This document shows positions 28,319-40,156 of a stretch of 64,000 nt of DNA, one piece after another; the stretch's first letter is position 1; each line of letters opens with the position of its first letter. The stretch is taken from NCBI RefSeq assembly GCF_900113605.1, contig NZ_FOPY01000003.1, forward strand, positions 124,001 through 188,000, written 5' to 3'. Made by a program: the position numbers and the translations under genes. The notes under the pieces are model-generated. The model was not told the DNA's origin, did no database searches, and was given only the letters and a program-made list of their open reading frames with translations. The DNA comes from Modicisalibacter xianhensis. GTDB taxonomy: Bacteria; Pseudomonadota; Gammaproteobacteria; Pseudomonadales; Halomonadaceae.

Positions 28319-28444
28319 ATAAGGCATACCCTCGTGGTTGTCGTTACGCATGACAGTCAGGCGTTACACCACTGCGTCGCCTGTGCTGATCAAGATAGCC
28401 CGATATTGTGCCGCATGCCGCGCGTTAAGGCAAAAAGCGCGGAA

Positions 28445-29182
28445 TCAGAGAGGAATCGCACGGCGCCAATGACGCCCATCAAGGTATTCGAGCGGCTGGA
28501 ACGTTCGCTTGTAGTTCATCTTGCGCGATTCGCGAATCCAGTAACCGAGATAAACGTGGGGCAGGCCGAGTTCACGGGCCATCTCGACCTGACGCAGGAC
28601 GGCATAGACCCCAAGTGAGCGGCGTTCGAGTTCGGGGTCGGGATCGAAGAAGGTGTAGATCGCCGACAGGCCATGGCTGAGATGGTCGATGGCTGCGACC
28701 GCCAGCAACCGCTCATTGCGACGAAATTCCAGTAGCCGGGCGTAGGGATGGTCGAGCGTCAGGAACGTACGGTACTGCTCATGGCTTGGAGGGTACATGT
28801 CGCCATCGGCATGACGTGTGCGAATGTAGCGCGCATAAAGCTCGTAATGCTCGGCATCGAAGAACGCAGGCCGCTCATGCATGGTCAGATCATCGTTGCG
28901 GCGCAGGAGCTTGCGTTGCGTACGATTGGGTGAGAAGTCCTCGACGGGAATGCGCACCGAGATGCAGGCGCTGCATCCCTCGCAATGGGGCCGGTAGAGG
29001 TGGCGGCCGCTGCGGCGAAAGCCAAGGAGTGCCAAGGCATCATAGACATTTTGTCCCGGAGACTCTTGCGGATCCAAAAACAGCGTGGTTGCCTCTCGCT
29101 CGGGCAGGTAACTACAGGCATGAGGCACTGTCAGGAAGAAGCGCAGGTCCCGCGCCGGCTGTTGCGGAGCGCTACTGCTCAC
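28445..29182 (-). CDS. bpt: Aspartate/glutamate leucyltransferase Bpt
   Basis: A 245-residue transferase that puts Leu from Leu-tRNA on proteins with N-terminal Asp or Glu, marking them for ClpS/ClpAP. The N-terminal domain has the C-E-G-C-S-A-C cluster; the C-terminal GNAT-like domain contains [15 protein letters not shown]. Databases sometimes call it Ate. The ATG overlaps the aat stop by four bases. Confidence 0.93.
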   Translation of the reverse strand: MSSSAPQQPARDLRFFLTVPHACSYLPEREATTLFLDPQESPGQNVYDALALLGFRRSGRHLYRPHCEGCSACISVRIPVEDFSPNRTQRKLLRRNDDLTMHERPAFFDAEHYELYARYIRTRHADGDMYPPSHEQYRTFLTLDHPYARLLEFRRNERLLAVAAIDHLSHGLSAIYTFFDPDPELERRSLGVYAVLRQVEMARELGLPHVYLGYWIRESRKMNYKRTFQPLEYLDGRHWRRAIPL

Positions 29183-29895
29183 GTTGGGTTATCCTCCCGG
29201 GTCGCTGGCAAGGTGGCATCCATGTCCCAGCCTGGAGACGGCTGATCTACATATGTCTCAAGATAGTCGATGAAGTCGCTGCGGGCGATGTCCCTGGCGC
29301 CAAGGCTGACAAGGTGCGGGGTATGCATCTGGCAATCGATCAGGCCGCCGCCGGTGGCTTGCATGTGCCTGGCCAGATGCACCAAGGCCACCTTGGAGGC
29401 ATCGCTTTCGAGACTGAACATCGATTCGCCGAAGAACATCCGGCCCAGAGCCACGCCATAAAGGCCACCTACCAGACGACGATTGCGCCAGACTTCGACG
29501 GAGTGCGCATGGCCCATCTTGTGCAACTGGCCGTAGGCCTGCTGCATGGGACGGGTAATCCAGGTGCCTTCGGCATCGGCGCGACTGCTGGCGCATGCCT
29601 CGATGACGGCGTTGAAATCCCGGTCGAAGGTCGTCTGGAAACCGGCGTTGCGCAGGCGCTTGGCGAGGCTGCGTCGCACGCGGATCTCGTTAGGAAACAG
29701 GACCAGGCGAGGATCGGGGCTCCACCACAGGATGGGTTGGTCCTCCGAATACCACGGGAAGATACCGCGTCGATAGGCTGCTAGCAGCCAGTCCGGGGTC
29801 AGCGCGCCACCGGCGGCCAACAGGCCATCTGGCTCGTCGAGCGCCGTTTCCAGGGGCGGAAAGATCACGGGATGGGAAAGGAGCCAGGGCAGCAT
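29179..29895 (-). CDS. aat: Leucyl/phenylalanyl-tRNA-protein transferase Aat
   Basis: A 238-residue enzyme that adds Leu or Phe to proteins with N-terminal Lys or Arg, creating degrons for ClpS. Hallmarks are [25 protein letters not shown] and F-G-E-S-M-F-S. ATG 29895 is chosen; a GTG two codons upstream (29901) is possible, and neither has a strong ribosome binding site. It overlaps bpt, and is divergent from ftsK. Confidence 0.93.
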   Translation of the reverse strand: MLPWLLSHPVIFPPLETALDEPDGLLAAGGALTPDWLLAAYRRGIFPWYSEDQPILWWSPDPRLVLFPNEIRVRRSLAKRLRNAGFQTTFDRDFNAVIEACASSRADAEGTWITRPMQQAYGQLHKMGHAHSVEVWRNRRLVGGLYGVALGRMFFGESMFSLESDASKVALVHLARHMQATGGGLIDCQMHTPHLVSLGARDIARSDFIDYLETYVDQPSPGWDMDATLPATREDNPT

Positions 29896-30117
29896 GGGCA
29901 CGCGGTGGTCGGCTGTTGGAAATGTCGTTCAGTCTGCCGGCCTTTCCAGGTGATCTCAATGCCTGCCATGCCATGAAGTGATCGTATGCTAACCCCTGTG
30001 CCACGCGGTTCAGGCTCGGTATGATGTCCTCCTTGAAAAGGATAAATCCATGTTCGTCCGTGGCTCATGTCAAGAGTACTTATTTTTCGCGAACATGGTA
30101 GTGAAGGGGGGAGTCAT

Positions 30118-33513
<3,396 letters not shown>

Positions 33514-33637
33514 CGCGGCGCATTATGCAGACAATGAGGAAATCCGCGGCGTCGTGCAGTCATCGGCGAGGCGCTGCGGTCCATGGTCTAGCGGAACGTG
33601 AATACGTCCGCCGACCGGAGTGAACCAAGGAGAAGGC

Positions 33638-34270
33638 ATGAAACTGATGAAGAGCCTGGCTGTCATGGGGGCAGCGTTGATGATGCCCATGCTGGCCAAT
33701 GCCGATGAACAGGCAGCCGAGCGCCTGACCCATCTGCTCGAACCGCTTAAGACCTATTCCGCCGATTTCGACCAGCAGATCCTCGATGGTTCCGGCCAGC
33801 GCCTGCAGGAGGCCCGCGGTCATATCTGGCTGTCACGCCCCGGTCAGTTTCGCTGGGAAGTCGAAGCCCCGTATCGTCAGGTCGTGGTGTCCGACGGGCA
33901 GAACGTGTTTCTCCACGATCCCGACCTCGAGCAGGTGACTATCCAGCCCCTCGATACGCGCGTTACCCACACGCCGGCACTGCTGCTTTCCGGCAAGGCC
34001 AGTGCACTGACCGAAAACTATGATGTGTCGCGCCAGCAACAGGGCACGACGGAAACTTTCACGCTGTTGCCCAAGTCGCCCGACACCCTGTTCGAAGATC
34101 TCAAGCTGACCTTCCGTTCCGAGGCATTGCGAGGGTTGCAGATGAGCGACAGCACCGGGCAGCGTACGGCCATTGCCTTTTCCGATGTCGAGGCCAATGC
34201 GCCCATTGAATCATCCCGGTTCGACTTCCAGGTGCCCGAGGGGGCCGATGTGATCCAGGAAGCCCATTGA
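33638..34270 (+). CDS. lolA: Outer-membrane lipoprotein carrier LolA
   Basis: A 210-residue periplasmic chaperone that ferries lipoproteins from LolCDE to LolB. A signal peptide covers residues 1-16 or so (cut near M-L-A-N-A), then comes the LolA beta-barrel with S-A-D-F-D-Q-Q and F-R-W-E-V-E-A-P-Y. An AAGGAGAAGG site fixes the ATG at 33638. It follows ftsK and precedes convergent rarA, a conserved neighbourhood. The lipoproteins at 11.4 and 16.2 kb are possible clients. Confidence 0.94.
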   Translation: MKLMKSLAVMGAALMMPMLANADEQAAERLTHLLEPLKTYSADFDQQILDGSGQRLQEARGHIWLSRPGQFRWEVEAPYRQVVVSDGQNVFLHDPDLEQVTIQPLDTRVTHTPALLLSGKASALTENYDVSRQQQGTTETFTLLPKSPDTLFEDLKLTFRSEALRGLQMSDSTGQRTAIAFSDVEANAPIESSRFDFQVPEGADVIQEAH

Positions 34271-34289
34271 GCCCAGATCCCACCCGACC

Positions 34290-34329
34290 AAGCCCCGGTG
34301 AGCCATTCAGCCGCTTCCCGGGGCTTTTT
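34290..34329 (+). terminator. Rho-independent terminator of lolA
   Basis: Arms AAGCCCCGG (34290-34298) and CCGGGGCTT (34318-34326) with five T residues at 34325-34329. It separates lolA from convergent rarA. Confidence 0.85.
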
Positions 34330-34343
34330 GCTGCCTGGCTCAT

Positions 34344-35681
34344 TCACTCGGGCTGGCGATCGGCCTGGGCATCCAGTTCAGCGCGGTAATCGAGCATCTG
34401 CTTGAAGCGTTTTTCCTGTCCCTGTTCGCTGGGGATGAAGAAGCGGGTATGAGGGACAGTGTCGGGCCAGCAGTCATGGGCGCTGCCCGCCGGATAGCCG
34501 TTGGGCTCGTTGTGCGCATAGCGATAACCCTCTCCGTGCCCCAGCGAGGCCATCAGCCGGGTCGGTGCGTTGCGCAGGTAGGTAGGCACCTCGATATCGG
34601 GATGCTCGGCCACAAACCCCTTGGCACGCTTCCAGGCCTGATCGATGGCATTGCTCTTGGGAGCCACGGCCAGGTGAATCGCGGCGTGAGCGATGGCCCG
34701 CTGGCCCTCGTAGTCGCCGAGCCGCAGGTAGGCATCCCAGGCAGCCATCACCAGTGGCAGGGCGCGTGGCTCGGCATTGCCGACGTCCTCCGAGGCGATG
34801 GCTGCCAGGCGACGGATGACATCCAGCGGATCTCCACCACCTTGCATGAACTGCGCCATGTAAAGCAGGGCTGCATCGGGTCGCGATGAGCGTACCGACT
34901 TGTGAATTGCCGACAGCAGGTCATAGTAGTGGTCGCCCTGCTTGTCGAACGCGCTGGCCTGGTGGCCGATCACTTCGGCCAGGGCATCCTTGGCCAGGCG
35001 CTCCAGGCCCTGTTCCTCCACGGTAAAGTCGCAAGCCGTCTCGAGCAGCCCCAGGGCGCGGCGGGCGTCGCCGCTGCTTGCCCGCGCGAGAATGGCCAGC
35101 ACATCGTCATCCACTTGGATATTGCGCCGGCCCAGGCCGCGGTCAGGGTCCTGCAGTGCATGCCGCATCACATCGGTCAGCTCGGCCTCGTCGAGTTTCT
35201 TGAGCACATAGACCCGGGCCCGCGACAGCAAGGCCGAATTGACCTCGAACGAGGGGTTCTCGGTCGTGGCACCGATCAGGGTCAGCAGCCCCGATTCTAC
35301 ATGGGGCAGCAGCGCATCCTGTTGGCTCTTGTTGAGACGGTGTATTTCGTCGAGGAACAGCACGGTAGGGCGTTGTTGCGCCTGGGCGGCCCTGGCGCGC
35401 TCCACGGCGGCGCGGATGTCCTTGACGCCGGCCATGACGGCCGACAGGTGTTCCAGCTGGGCGTCCGAAGCGGCGGCCAGAATCTCGGCCAGGGTCGTCT
35501 TGCCCACGCCGGGCGGGCCCCAGAGGATCATGGACCGAAGCGTGCCGCTCTCGGCCATGCGGCGTAGCGGCTTGCCGGGGCCGACCAGGGCCTGTTGGCC
35601 GATATAGTCATCAAGGCGCCGTGGGCGCATGCGAAATGCCAAGGGAGCGCTGTCCTGCGAGGCATGGCTGAACAAGTCCAT
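34344..35681 (-). CDS. rarA: Replication-associated recombination protein RarA (MgsA)
   Basis: A 445-residue AAA+ clamp-loader-like ATPase that acts at stalled replication forks. It has Walker A W-G-P-P-G-V-G-K-T-T, Walker B L-F-L-D-E-I-H-R, sensor motif G-A-T-T-E-N-P-S-F and a C-terminal tetramerisation domain with D-I-E-V-P-T-Y-L-R-N-A. ATG 35681 matches E. coli RarA; the open frame runs on to 35822 without similarity. Convergent with lolA. Confidence 0.94.
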   Translation of the reverse strand: MDLFSHASQDSAPLAFRMRPRRLDDYIGQQALVGPGKPLRRMAESGTLRSMILWGPPGVGKTTLAEILAAASDAQLEHLSAVMAGVKDIRAAVERARAAQAQQRPTVLFLDEIHRLNKSQQDALLPHVESGLLTLIGATTENPSFEVNSALLSRARVYVLKKLDEAELTDVMRHALQDPDRGLGRRNIQVDDDVLAILARASSGDARRALGLLETACDFTVEEQGLERLAKDALAEVIGHQASAFDKQGDHYYDLLSAIHKSVRSSRPDAALLYMAQFMQGGGDPLDVIRRLAAIASEDVGNAEPRALPLVMAAWDAYLRLGDYEGQRAIAHAAIHLAVAPKSNAIDQAWKRAKGFVAEHPDIEVPTYLRNAPTRLMASLGHGEGYRYAHNEPNGYPAGSAHDCWPDTVPHTRFFIPSEQGQEKRFKQMLDYRAELDAQADRQPE

Positions 35682-35996
35682 GAAAGCCGCCGATGCTAGG
35701 GTTGGGGTCGATAAGGTTGTATTACCGCAACGATACCATGCGTGTGCAGTGGTCAGGGGGCGCGTCGCTGTCTTTCGCGTTTTCAACGAGCGTAAACTCG
35801 TCATACCCACTAGGGTAAACATTCAGGCTCATGTAACGGATTATGGCCATGCCGGCCTATCTCATCATCCAGCCAAGGCGCCGATGAGAAGCAGGGAGCA
35901 ATTGCCTGAAAAACGTCAATTTGCGTTGTCGCCTAAACTGTCATCAGCGTGGCGGTATCTTAATGTCGGCCCACGTAAGCAGAGGAGACTCCTACC
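35682..35996. other. Intergenic region between divergent rarA and the hemerythrin-like gene
   Basis: No gene or strong hairpin is seen in these ~315 bases, which must hold both divergent promoters. The part from about 35800 to 35960 is more AT-rich than its surroundings. Confidence 0.4.
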
Positions 35997-36548
35997 ATGC
36001 CCATGCTCACTCAACTGCGCCAGGATCATGCCAACATGGCGCGGCTGTTGCACGTGCTCGCGCTCAAGCACAAAACGCTGGACCATGGCGAGCGTCCCGA
36101 CTTTCAACTCATCCGTGAAGTCGTGGACTTCATCCTCGATTACATGACCGGCTTTACCGTGCCGCTGGAGCGTATCAGCAGTCAGCAGTTGCTGACCAAG
36201 GTTCCCGAAGCCAGCGAACTCGGAGCGCGTCTCGCCGAGGATTACGTGGCGCTGAATGAGCGCCTGGCCTGCCTCTCCCAGGACATCGATATGATTCTCA
36301 TGGATGCCGTCGTGCCCATGGACCGTTTCGCCAATGACCTGCAAGCCTATCTCGAGGCGCACCGTGCCTATCTGCGCGCCGAACGTGAGGAACTCTTTCC
36401 GCTCATGCGCGAGCATCTTGATGAGGAGGAGCTCCAGCTACTGGCCGACGCCCTGCCCGAAGGTGCCCAGGCCGAACTGGAACGTCTCCAGGAGGCCTAC
36501 CCTGAGCTATACGCCGAATTTCGTGACGCGCCTTCTCCCTTTGCCTGA
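35997..36548 (+). CDS. Hemerythrin-like helical protein with degenerate iron site
   Basis: A 183-residue protein with the hemerythrin/HHE helix pattern: L-R-Q-D-H-A-N-M (His11), D-F-I-L-D-Y-M-T-G-F, an E-D-Y segment, and E-A-H-R-A-Y-L-R-A-E-R-E-E-L-F-P-L. At the helix-B position where homologs have F-H-H-P-K-E it reads F-T-V-P-L-E (Thr54, Val55), and Tyr83 replaces a His. Several iron ligands therefore seem lost. The start follows AGAGGAGACTCCTACC. It may be structural, or bind a different ligand. Confidence 0.75.
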   Translation: MPMLTQLRQDHANMARLLHVLALKHKTLDHGERPDFQLIREVVDFILDYMTGFTVPLERISSQQLLTKVPEASELGARLAEDYVALNERLACLSQDIDMILMDAVVPMDRFANDLQAYLEAHRAYLRAEREELFPLMREHLDEEELQLLADALPEGAQAELERLQEAYPELYAEFRDAPSPFA

Positions 36549-36566
36549 ATCTGAATTGTGGCAGGA

Positions 36567-36601
36567 CTGACGGGCCGGGCCTGCAGGGGCCGGCCCGTCA
36601 G
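36567..36601. terminator. Long hairpin between the hemerythrin-like gene and umuC
   Basis: Perfect 12-base arms CTGACGGGCCGG (36567-36578) and CCGGCCCGTCAG (36590-36601), 11-base loop. The right arm includes the umuC stop codon. No U-tract follows on either strand, but its place between convergent genes suggests a shared transcript end. Confidence 0.5.
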
Positions 36602-37857
36602 GTCGATACCTGCGGCAGTTCATCCCACCGGGTCGTGTAACATGGCGAGCGATACCGGCTGTTCATCGGCCATGTGGCGTTGTCGTAGCGCAATCCCAGT
36701 GTGAGTGAATCGCGGCCATACCGCTGTCTGATGGCATCCCAGGCAAGCATCAGCGCTTCCTGTCGGGCGGGCTCGTGCCCCTCGAACAGCGAGGCCTGGC
36801 TGCCATGGCGCGGGGACAGGTCGGCCAGCATGACTCCCAGCTTCTGATAGGCGATACCGGGACGCCACAGGTCCGCCAGGAGTCGTTGGGCATGGTGGTT
36901 GAGCCGCAAGGTGTCGGCACTGGGGAAGGGCAGCATCGTCCACAGGGAGTGCGATTGTTGCGGGCCAGTGTGATGAGGGTTGGTTCGCAGGAATACCCCG
37001 ATGGCACTGGCCAGCATATCGTCACGACGCAGCTTTTCCCCGGCACGCTGGCAGTGGTGGCGTAGTGCGTCGCTCAGTTGTTGGCGATCGTTGATCAGCC
37101 GGCCGAACGAACGTGAACAGAGAATGCTGCGCCGTGGCGTAGCCAATTCGTGGGCTTCCAGGCAGGGTGTGCCGCGCAGTTCGCGAGCCGTGCGGGCCAC
37201 TACCACGCTGAAGCGCATGCGCAGTAGGGCTTCAGGCGTTTCGCGAAGCGCGGCGGCGTTGTCGATCCCCAGGCTGGCCAGTTTCAGGGCGAGACGACTA
37301 CCGATGCCCCACACAGCCTTGAGCGGGAGTTGGTGCAGATACCGGCTGAGTTCGGGCGCCTGCGCATCCGGCCACAGGCAGAACTGGGAATGGCCTGGCA
37401 TGCCCTTGGCGCGGCGATTGGCCAGTTTGGCCAGGGTACGTGTCGGGGCGATACCCAAAGAGACGGGCAGGCCAACCTCGCGCTCCACCGCTTGAACGAG
37501 ACTGCGTCCCAGAACGTCAAGGTCGCCGCCGATACCCCGCAGGTCAAGAAAGCACTCATCGATGGAATAAGGCTCGAGAGCAGGCACGCGTGCTGCCAGG
37601 ACCTGTTGAACACGGCTGGAAAGGTCGCCGTAGAGGGCGTAGTTCGAGGATCTGAGCACGATTCTGCGCCGTTGTCCTGACGGTATCTGGTGCACTGGCA
37701 TACCCATGGTGATACCCAGCGCCTTGAGTTCCTCGGAGCGTGCAATGACACAGCCATCGTTGTTCGACAATACGCCGACCGGCACGCCCTCCAGGCCAGG
37801 TTCGAACAGACGTTCACAACTGACGAAGAAATTGTTGCAGTCGATCAGCGCGTACAT
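36598..37857 (-). CDS. umuC: Y-family DNA polymerase V subunit UmuC
   Basis: A 419-residue translesion polymerase. The catalytic acidic residues are present: Asp6 in M-Y-A-L-I-D-C-N-N-F-F and Asp100-Glu101 in Y-S-I-D-E-C-F. The Y-family palm, fingers (R-S-E-E-L-K-A-L-G-I) and C-terminal domain follow, with R-S-F-G-R typical of UmuC. ATG 37857 lies eight bases after the umuD stop, so the two are co-translated. Transcription is expected from the LexA-boxed umuD promoter. The protein appears intact, in contrast to its partner UmuD. Confidence 0.94.
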   Translation of the reverse strand: MYALIDCNNFFVSCERLFEPGLEGVPVGVLSNNDGCVIARSEELKALGITMGMPVHQIPSGQRRRIVLRSSNYALYGDLSSRVQQVLAARVPALEPYSIDECFLDLRGIGGDLDVLGRSLVQAVEREVGLPVSLGIAPTRTLAKLANRRAKGMPGHSQFCLWPDAQAPELSRYLHQLPLKAVWGIGSRLALKLASLGIDNAAALRETPEALLRMRFSVVVARTARELRGTPCLEAHELATPRRSILCSRSFGRLINDRQQLSDALRHHCQRAGEKLRRDDMLASAIGVFLRTNPHHTGPQQSHSLWTMLPFPSADTLRLNHHAQRLLADLWRPGIAYQKLGVMLADLSPRHGSQASLFEGHEPARQEALMLAWDAIRQRYGRDSLTLGLRYDNATWPMNSRYRSPCYTTRWDELPQVST

Positions 37858-37865
37858 GGCAGCAC

Positions 37866-38300
37866 TCAACGGCGAAAGGCATGAATGACATGACAGACCG
37901 GGCCCCAGATGCGGTGATCGTGCTCGCCGTCCAGGGGAACCCGGGCCAGGCGGCTGTCTTCGCCCTGAAGCCAGAAGCGACCGGCATGGCTATCCAGGCG
38001 CTGCAGGCTCAGGCTGCCGTCGATGGTGGCTACGACCCAGTCGCCGGCCCGGGGGGATAGTGCCCGGTCGATGATCAACAGGTCCTTGTCATGGAAGCCG
38101 GCCTGGACCAGGCCATGCCCACTGACACGCATGAAGAAGGTCGAGGCGGGGTGGGGCACCAGGTAGCGATCGAGATCCAGAGGGAATTCACGATAATCGT
38201 CGGCGGGGGATGGAAAGCCACTCGCTCCGCGTAGCTCGGGACTGGGAGCCAGAAGTGAGGTGCTTCTGGGGGATGCGTAAGCGAAGCGGCTGACGTTCAT
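37866..38300 (-). CDS. umuD: UmuD-like subunit lacking the catalytic Ser-Lys dyad
   Basis: A 144-residue LexA/UmuD-family protein. It aligns without gaps to E. coli UmuD (from memory) with an offset of three: S27-G28-F-P-S-P-A-D-D-Y at the cleavage site, H-P-A-S-T-F-F-M-R-V-S-G, then H-D-K-D-L-L-I-I-D. At the position of catalytic Ser60 it has Gly63 (S-G-H-G-L instead of S-G-D-S-M), and at Lys97 it has Gln100 (S-L-Q-R-L). Self-cleavage to UmuD' should therefore be impossible. AAGGAGGCATACCC precedes the ATG. The frame is open and the fold motifs are conserved, so this does not look like a random pseudogene. Confidence 0.9.
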   Translation of the reverse strand: MNVSRFAYASPRSTSLLAPSPELRGASGFPSPADDYREFPLDLDRYLVPHPASTFFMRVSGHGLVQAGFHDKDLLIIDRALSPRAGDWVVATIDGSLSLQRLDSHAGRFWLQGEDSRLARVPLDGEHDHRIWGPVCHVIHAFRR

Positions 38301-38329
38301 GGGTATGCCTCCTTGGGTAATGGTATGGA

Positions 38330-38349
38330 TACTGTAAAAATAACCAGTA
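38330..38349 (-). promoter_or_regulatory. LexA (SOS) box upstream of umuDC
   Basis: TACTGTAAAAATAACCAGTA closely matches the gammaproteobacterial LexA palindrome (consensus CTGT-N8-ACAG; here CTGT-N8-CCAG). It lies 30 bases before the umuD ATG, and so predicts DNA-damage induction of the operon. Confidence 0.85.
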
Positions 38350-38429
38350 TTTGAAGGGGCGACAAGGGTCGGGCCTGTTGGGCGTCGGTCAGGTAGAATG
38401 CGCACCAAGTAGTGTGGTGAGGAATCGGG

Positions 38430-39323
38430 ATGGACCGGCTTCAGGCAATGCAGACCTTTCGTGCGGTGGTCGAGGCCGGCAGCTTCGCGGGCGGCGCCCG
38501 GCGTCTGGGGCTATCCAATGCGATGGTCAGCAAGCAGGTGGCGCGCCTGGAAGAGCAACTAGGTGTCAGGCTGCTGGCCCGAACGACTCGTCGCCTGCAC
38601 CTGACGGCCGAAGGAGAGCGTTACCTGCGCGGAGCCGCACGCCTGCTCGACGAACTGCAGGAACTGGAAGCGGGGCTGGGCGAACAGCGCGGCGAGATTC
38701 GTGGCAAGGTGCGTCTCTCGGCGCCGCTGGATTTCGGTGTACGCGAGCTGATGCCGGCATTGCAGGCCTTCGAGCAGAAGCATCCGGCCGTGCGACTCGA
38801 GGTGGCGCTGGAAGACCGCCGTGTCGACCTGCTGGCCGAGGATTTCGACCTGGTGGTGCGCATCGGTGAACTCGAGGATTCGAGCCTGATTGCGCGCCGC
38901 CTGATGACCATGCCCATGCATGTCTATGCTTCGCCCGGCTACTTGGCGCGTTATGGCACGCCGGGTCACCCCGATGAGCTGCGCTCGCATCGCTGCCTGC
39001 ATTACAGCCTGCAACGCGACGGGCCCAGTTGGACATTTCTCGTTGATGGCAAGCCCCAGCGTTATCGCTTCCAGCCGGTGATGACGTGCAACAACGGGCG
39101 GGCGCTGGCAGAAGCCGCATCGCGGGGCATGGGCCTGGTTTACAAGCCGGCCTTTCTGGGGGAGCCGGAAGTCGCCAGGGGGCGCCTGGTGCATGTCCTG
39201 GACGATTTCGTGACCCGGCCGCTCGGTGTGTACCTGCTGTATGCCGAGCGTGACCTCATGCCGGCGCGGCTGCAGGCACTGATTCACACGTTATGCGAGT
39301 ACTTTGCCGAGGAGAAGGGATGA
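38430..39323 (+). CDS. LysR-type regulator (CrgA-like)
   Basis: A 297-residue regulator with N-terminal helix-turn-helix (M-Q-T-F-R-A-V-V-E-A-G-S-F, then A-R-R-L-G-L-S-N-A-M-V-S-K-Q) and effector domain with G-K-V-R-L-S-A-P and P-G-Y-L-A-R-Y-G-T-P, typical of the CrgA/DsdC-like subgroup. GAGGAATCGGG precedes the ATG. Its stop overlaps the murI start (ATGA), so expression of the two is coupled, which is unusual for murI. The target genes are unknown. Confidence 0.87.
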   Translation: MDRLQAMQTFRAVVEAGSFAGGARRLGLSNAMVSKQVARLEEQLGVRLLARTTRRLHLTAEGERYLRGAARLLDELQELEAGLGEQRGEIRGKVRLSAPLDFGVRELMPALQAFEQKHPAVRLEVALEDRRVDLLAEDFDLVVRIGELEDSSLIARRLMTMPMHVYASPGYLARYGTPGHPDELRSHRCLHYSLQRDGPSWTFLVDGKPQRYRFQPVMTCNNGRALAEAASRGMGLVYKPAFLGEPEVARGRLVHVLDDFVTRPLGVYLLYAERDLMPARLQALIHTLCEYFAEEKG

Positions 39324-40117
39324 GCGGGCCGGTTCTCGTCTTCGATTCCGGGGTCGGCGGGTTGTCGGTTGCGGCCGCCATACGCCAGCGCCTGCCACAG
39401 GCCGCGCTGGCGTATGTCTGCGACAATGCCATGCTGCCCTATGGCACCAAGCCCGACGACTGGCTGGTGGGGCGTATTGTCGATGTGTGCCTTGCTGCCG
39501 TGGCAGCCTGTAGGGCCAGCACCCTGGTCGTGGCCTGCAATACGGCAAGTACGCTGGCCTTGCGTGAGTTGCGCGCCCGGCTGGAGATTCCCGTGGTGGG
39601 CACCGTGCCTGCCATCAAGCCGGCGGCAATGCTGACGCGTAGCGGCACGATCGGTTTGCTGGCGACCTCGGCCACCGTTCACCGCCCCTACACCGACGCC
39701 TTGATCCGTGACTTCGCGGCCCACTGCCAGGTGGTCAGGGTGGCTGCCGATGGCCTGGTTACCCTGGCTGAGCGCAAGCTGGCCGGACTGGAACTGGACG
39801 AAGCGATTCTGGCAGAGGAATTGGCGCCGCTCTGGAAGCGTCCCGAACTCGATACCGTGGTGTTGGGGTGTACGCACTTTCCGCTGCTGGTCGATCAATT
39901 GCGTGCGCAGGCGCCGCAACCGGTCGCCTGGATCGACTCGGGGGCGGCCATTGCACGTCGCGTCGCCAGCGTCGTTTCCGGCATGGGCCAGCCCTGCTCG
40001 ACTGACCAAGCCTGGGCCACGGCACCCATGCCAGCACTCTCTGTCGCCCTGGCAAACTACGGTTTTGCCGCCCCGCAGTGGCTTGCCGTGGAATCCCTGC
40101 CGCATCTGCTGCGCTGA
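39320..40117 (+). CDS. murI: Glutamate racemase MurI
   Basis: A 265-residue cofactor-independent racemase that makes D-glutamate for peptidoglycan. Substrate motif V-F-D-S-G-V-G-G-L-S, the first catalytic Cys in V-A-C-N-T-A-S-T and the second in L-G-C-T-H-F-P-L-L are present. ATG 39320 follows GGAGAAGGG and overlaps the LysR stop by four bases; the longer frame from 39293 is not supported. Confidence 0.94.
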   Translation: MSGPVLVFDSGVGGLSVAAAIRQRLPQAALAYVCDNAMLPYGTKPDDWLVGRIVDVCLAAVAACRASTLVVACNTASTLALRELRARLEIPVVGTVPAIKPAAMLTRSGTIGLLATSATVHRPYTDALIRDFAAHCQVVRVAADGLVTLAERKLAGLELDEAILAEELAPLWKRPELDTVVLGCTHFPLLVDQLRAQAPQPVAWIDSGAAIARRVASVVSGMGQPCSTDQAWATAPMPALSVALANYGFAAPQWLAVESLPHLLR

Positions 40118-40156
40118 TGCGCCTTTACCCCTTTTATCATCAAGCAAGGAGACTAC

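Noticed and set aside
37866-38300. umuD as an ordinary pseudogene
   Set aside because: The frame, ribosome binding site, LexA box and the rest of the fold are intact; only the two catalytic positions differ.
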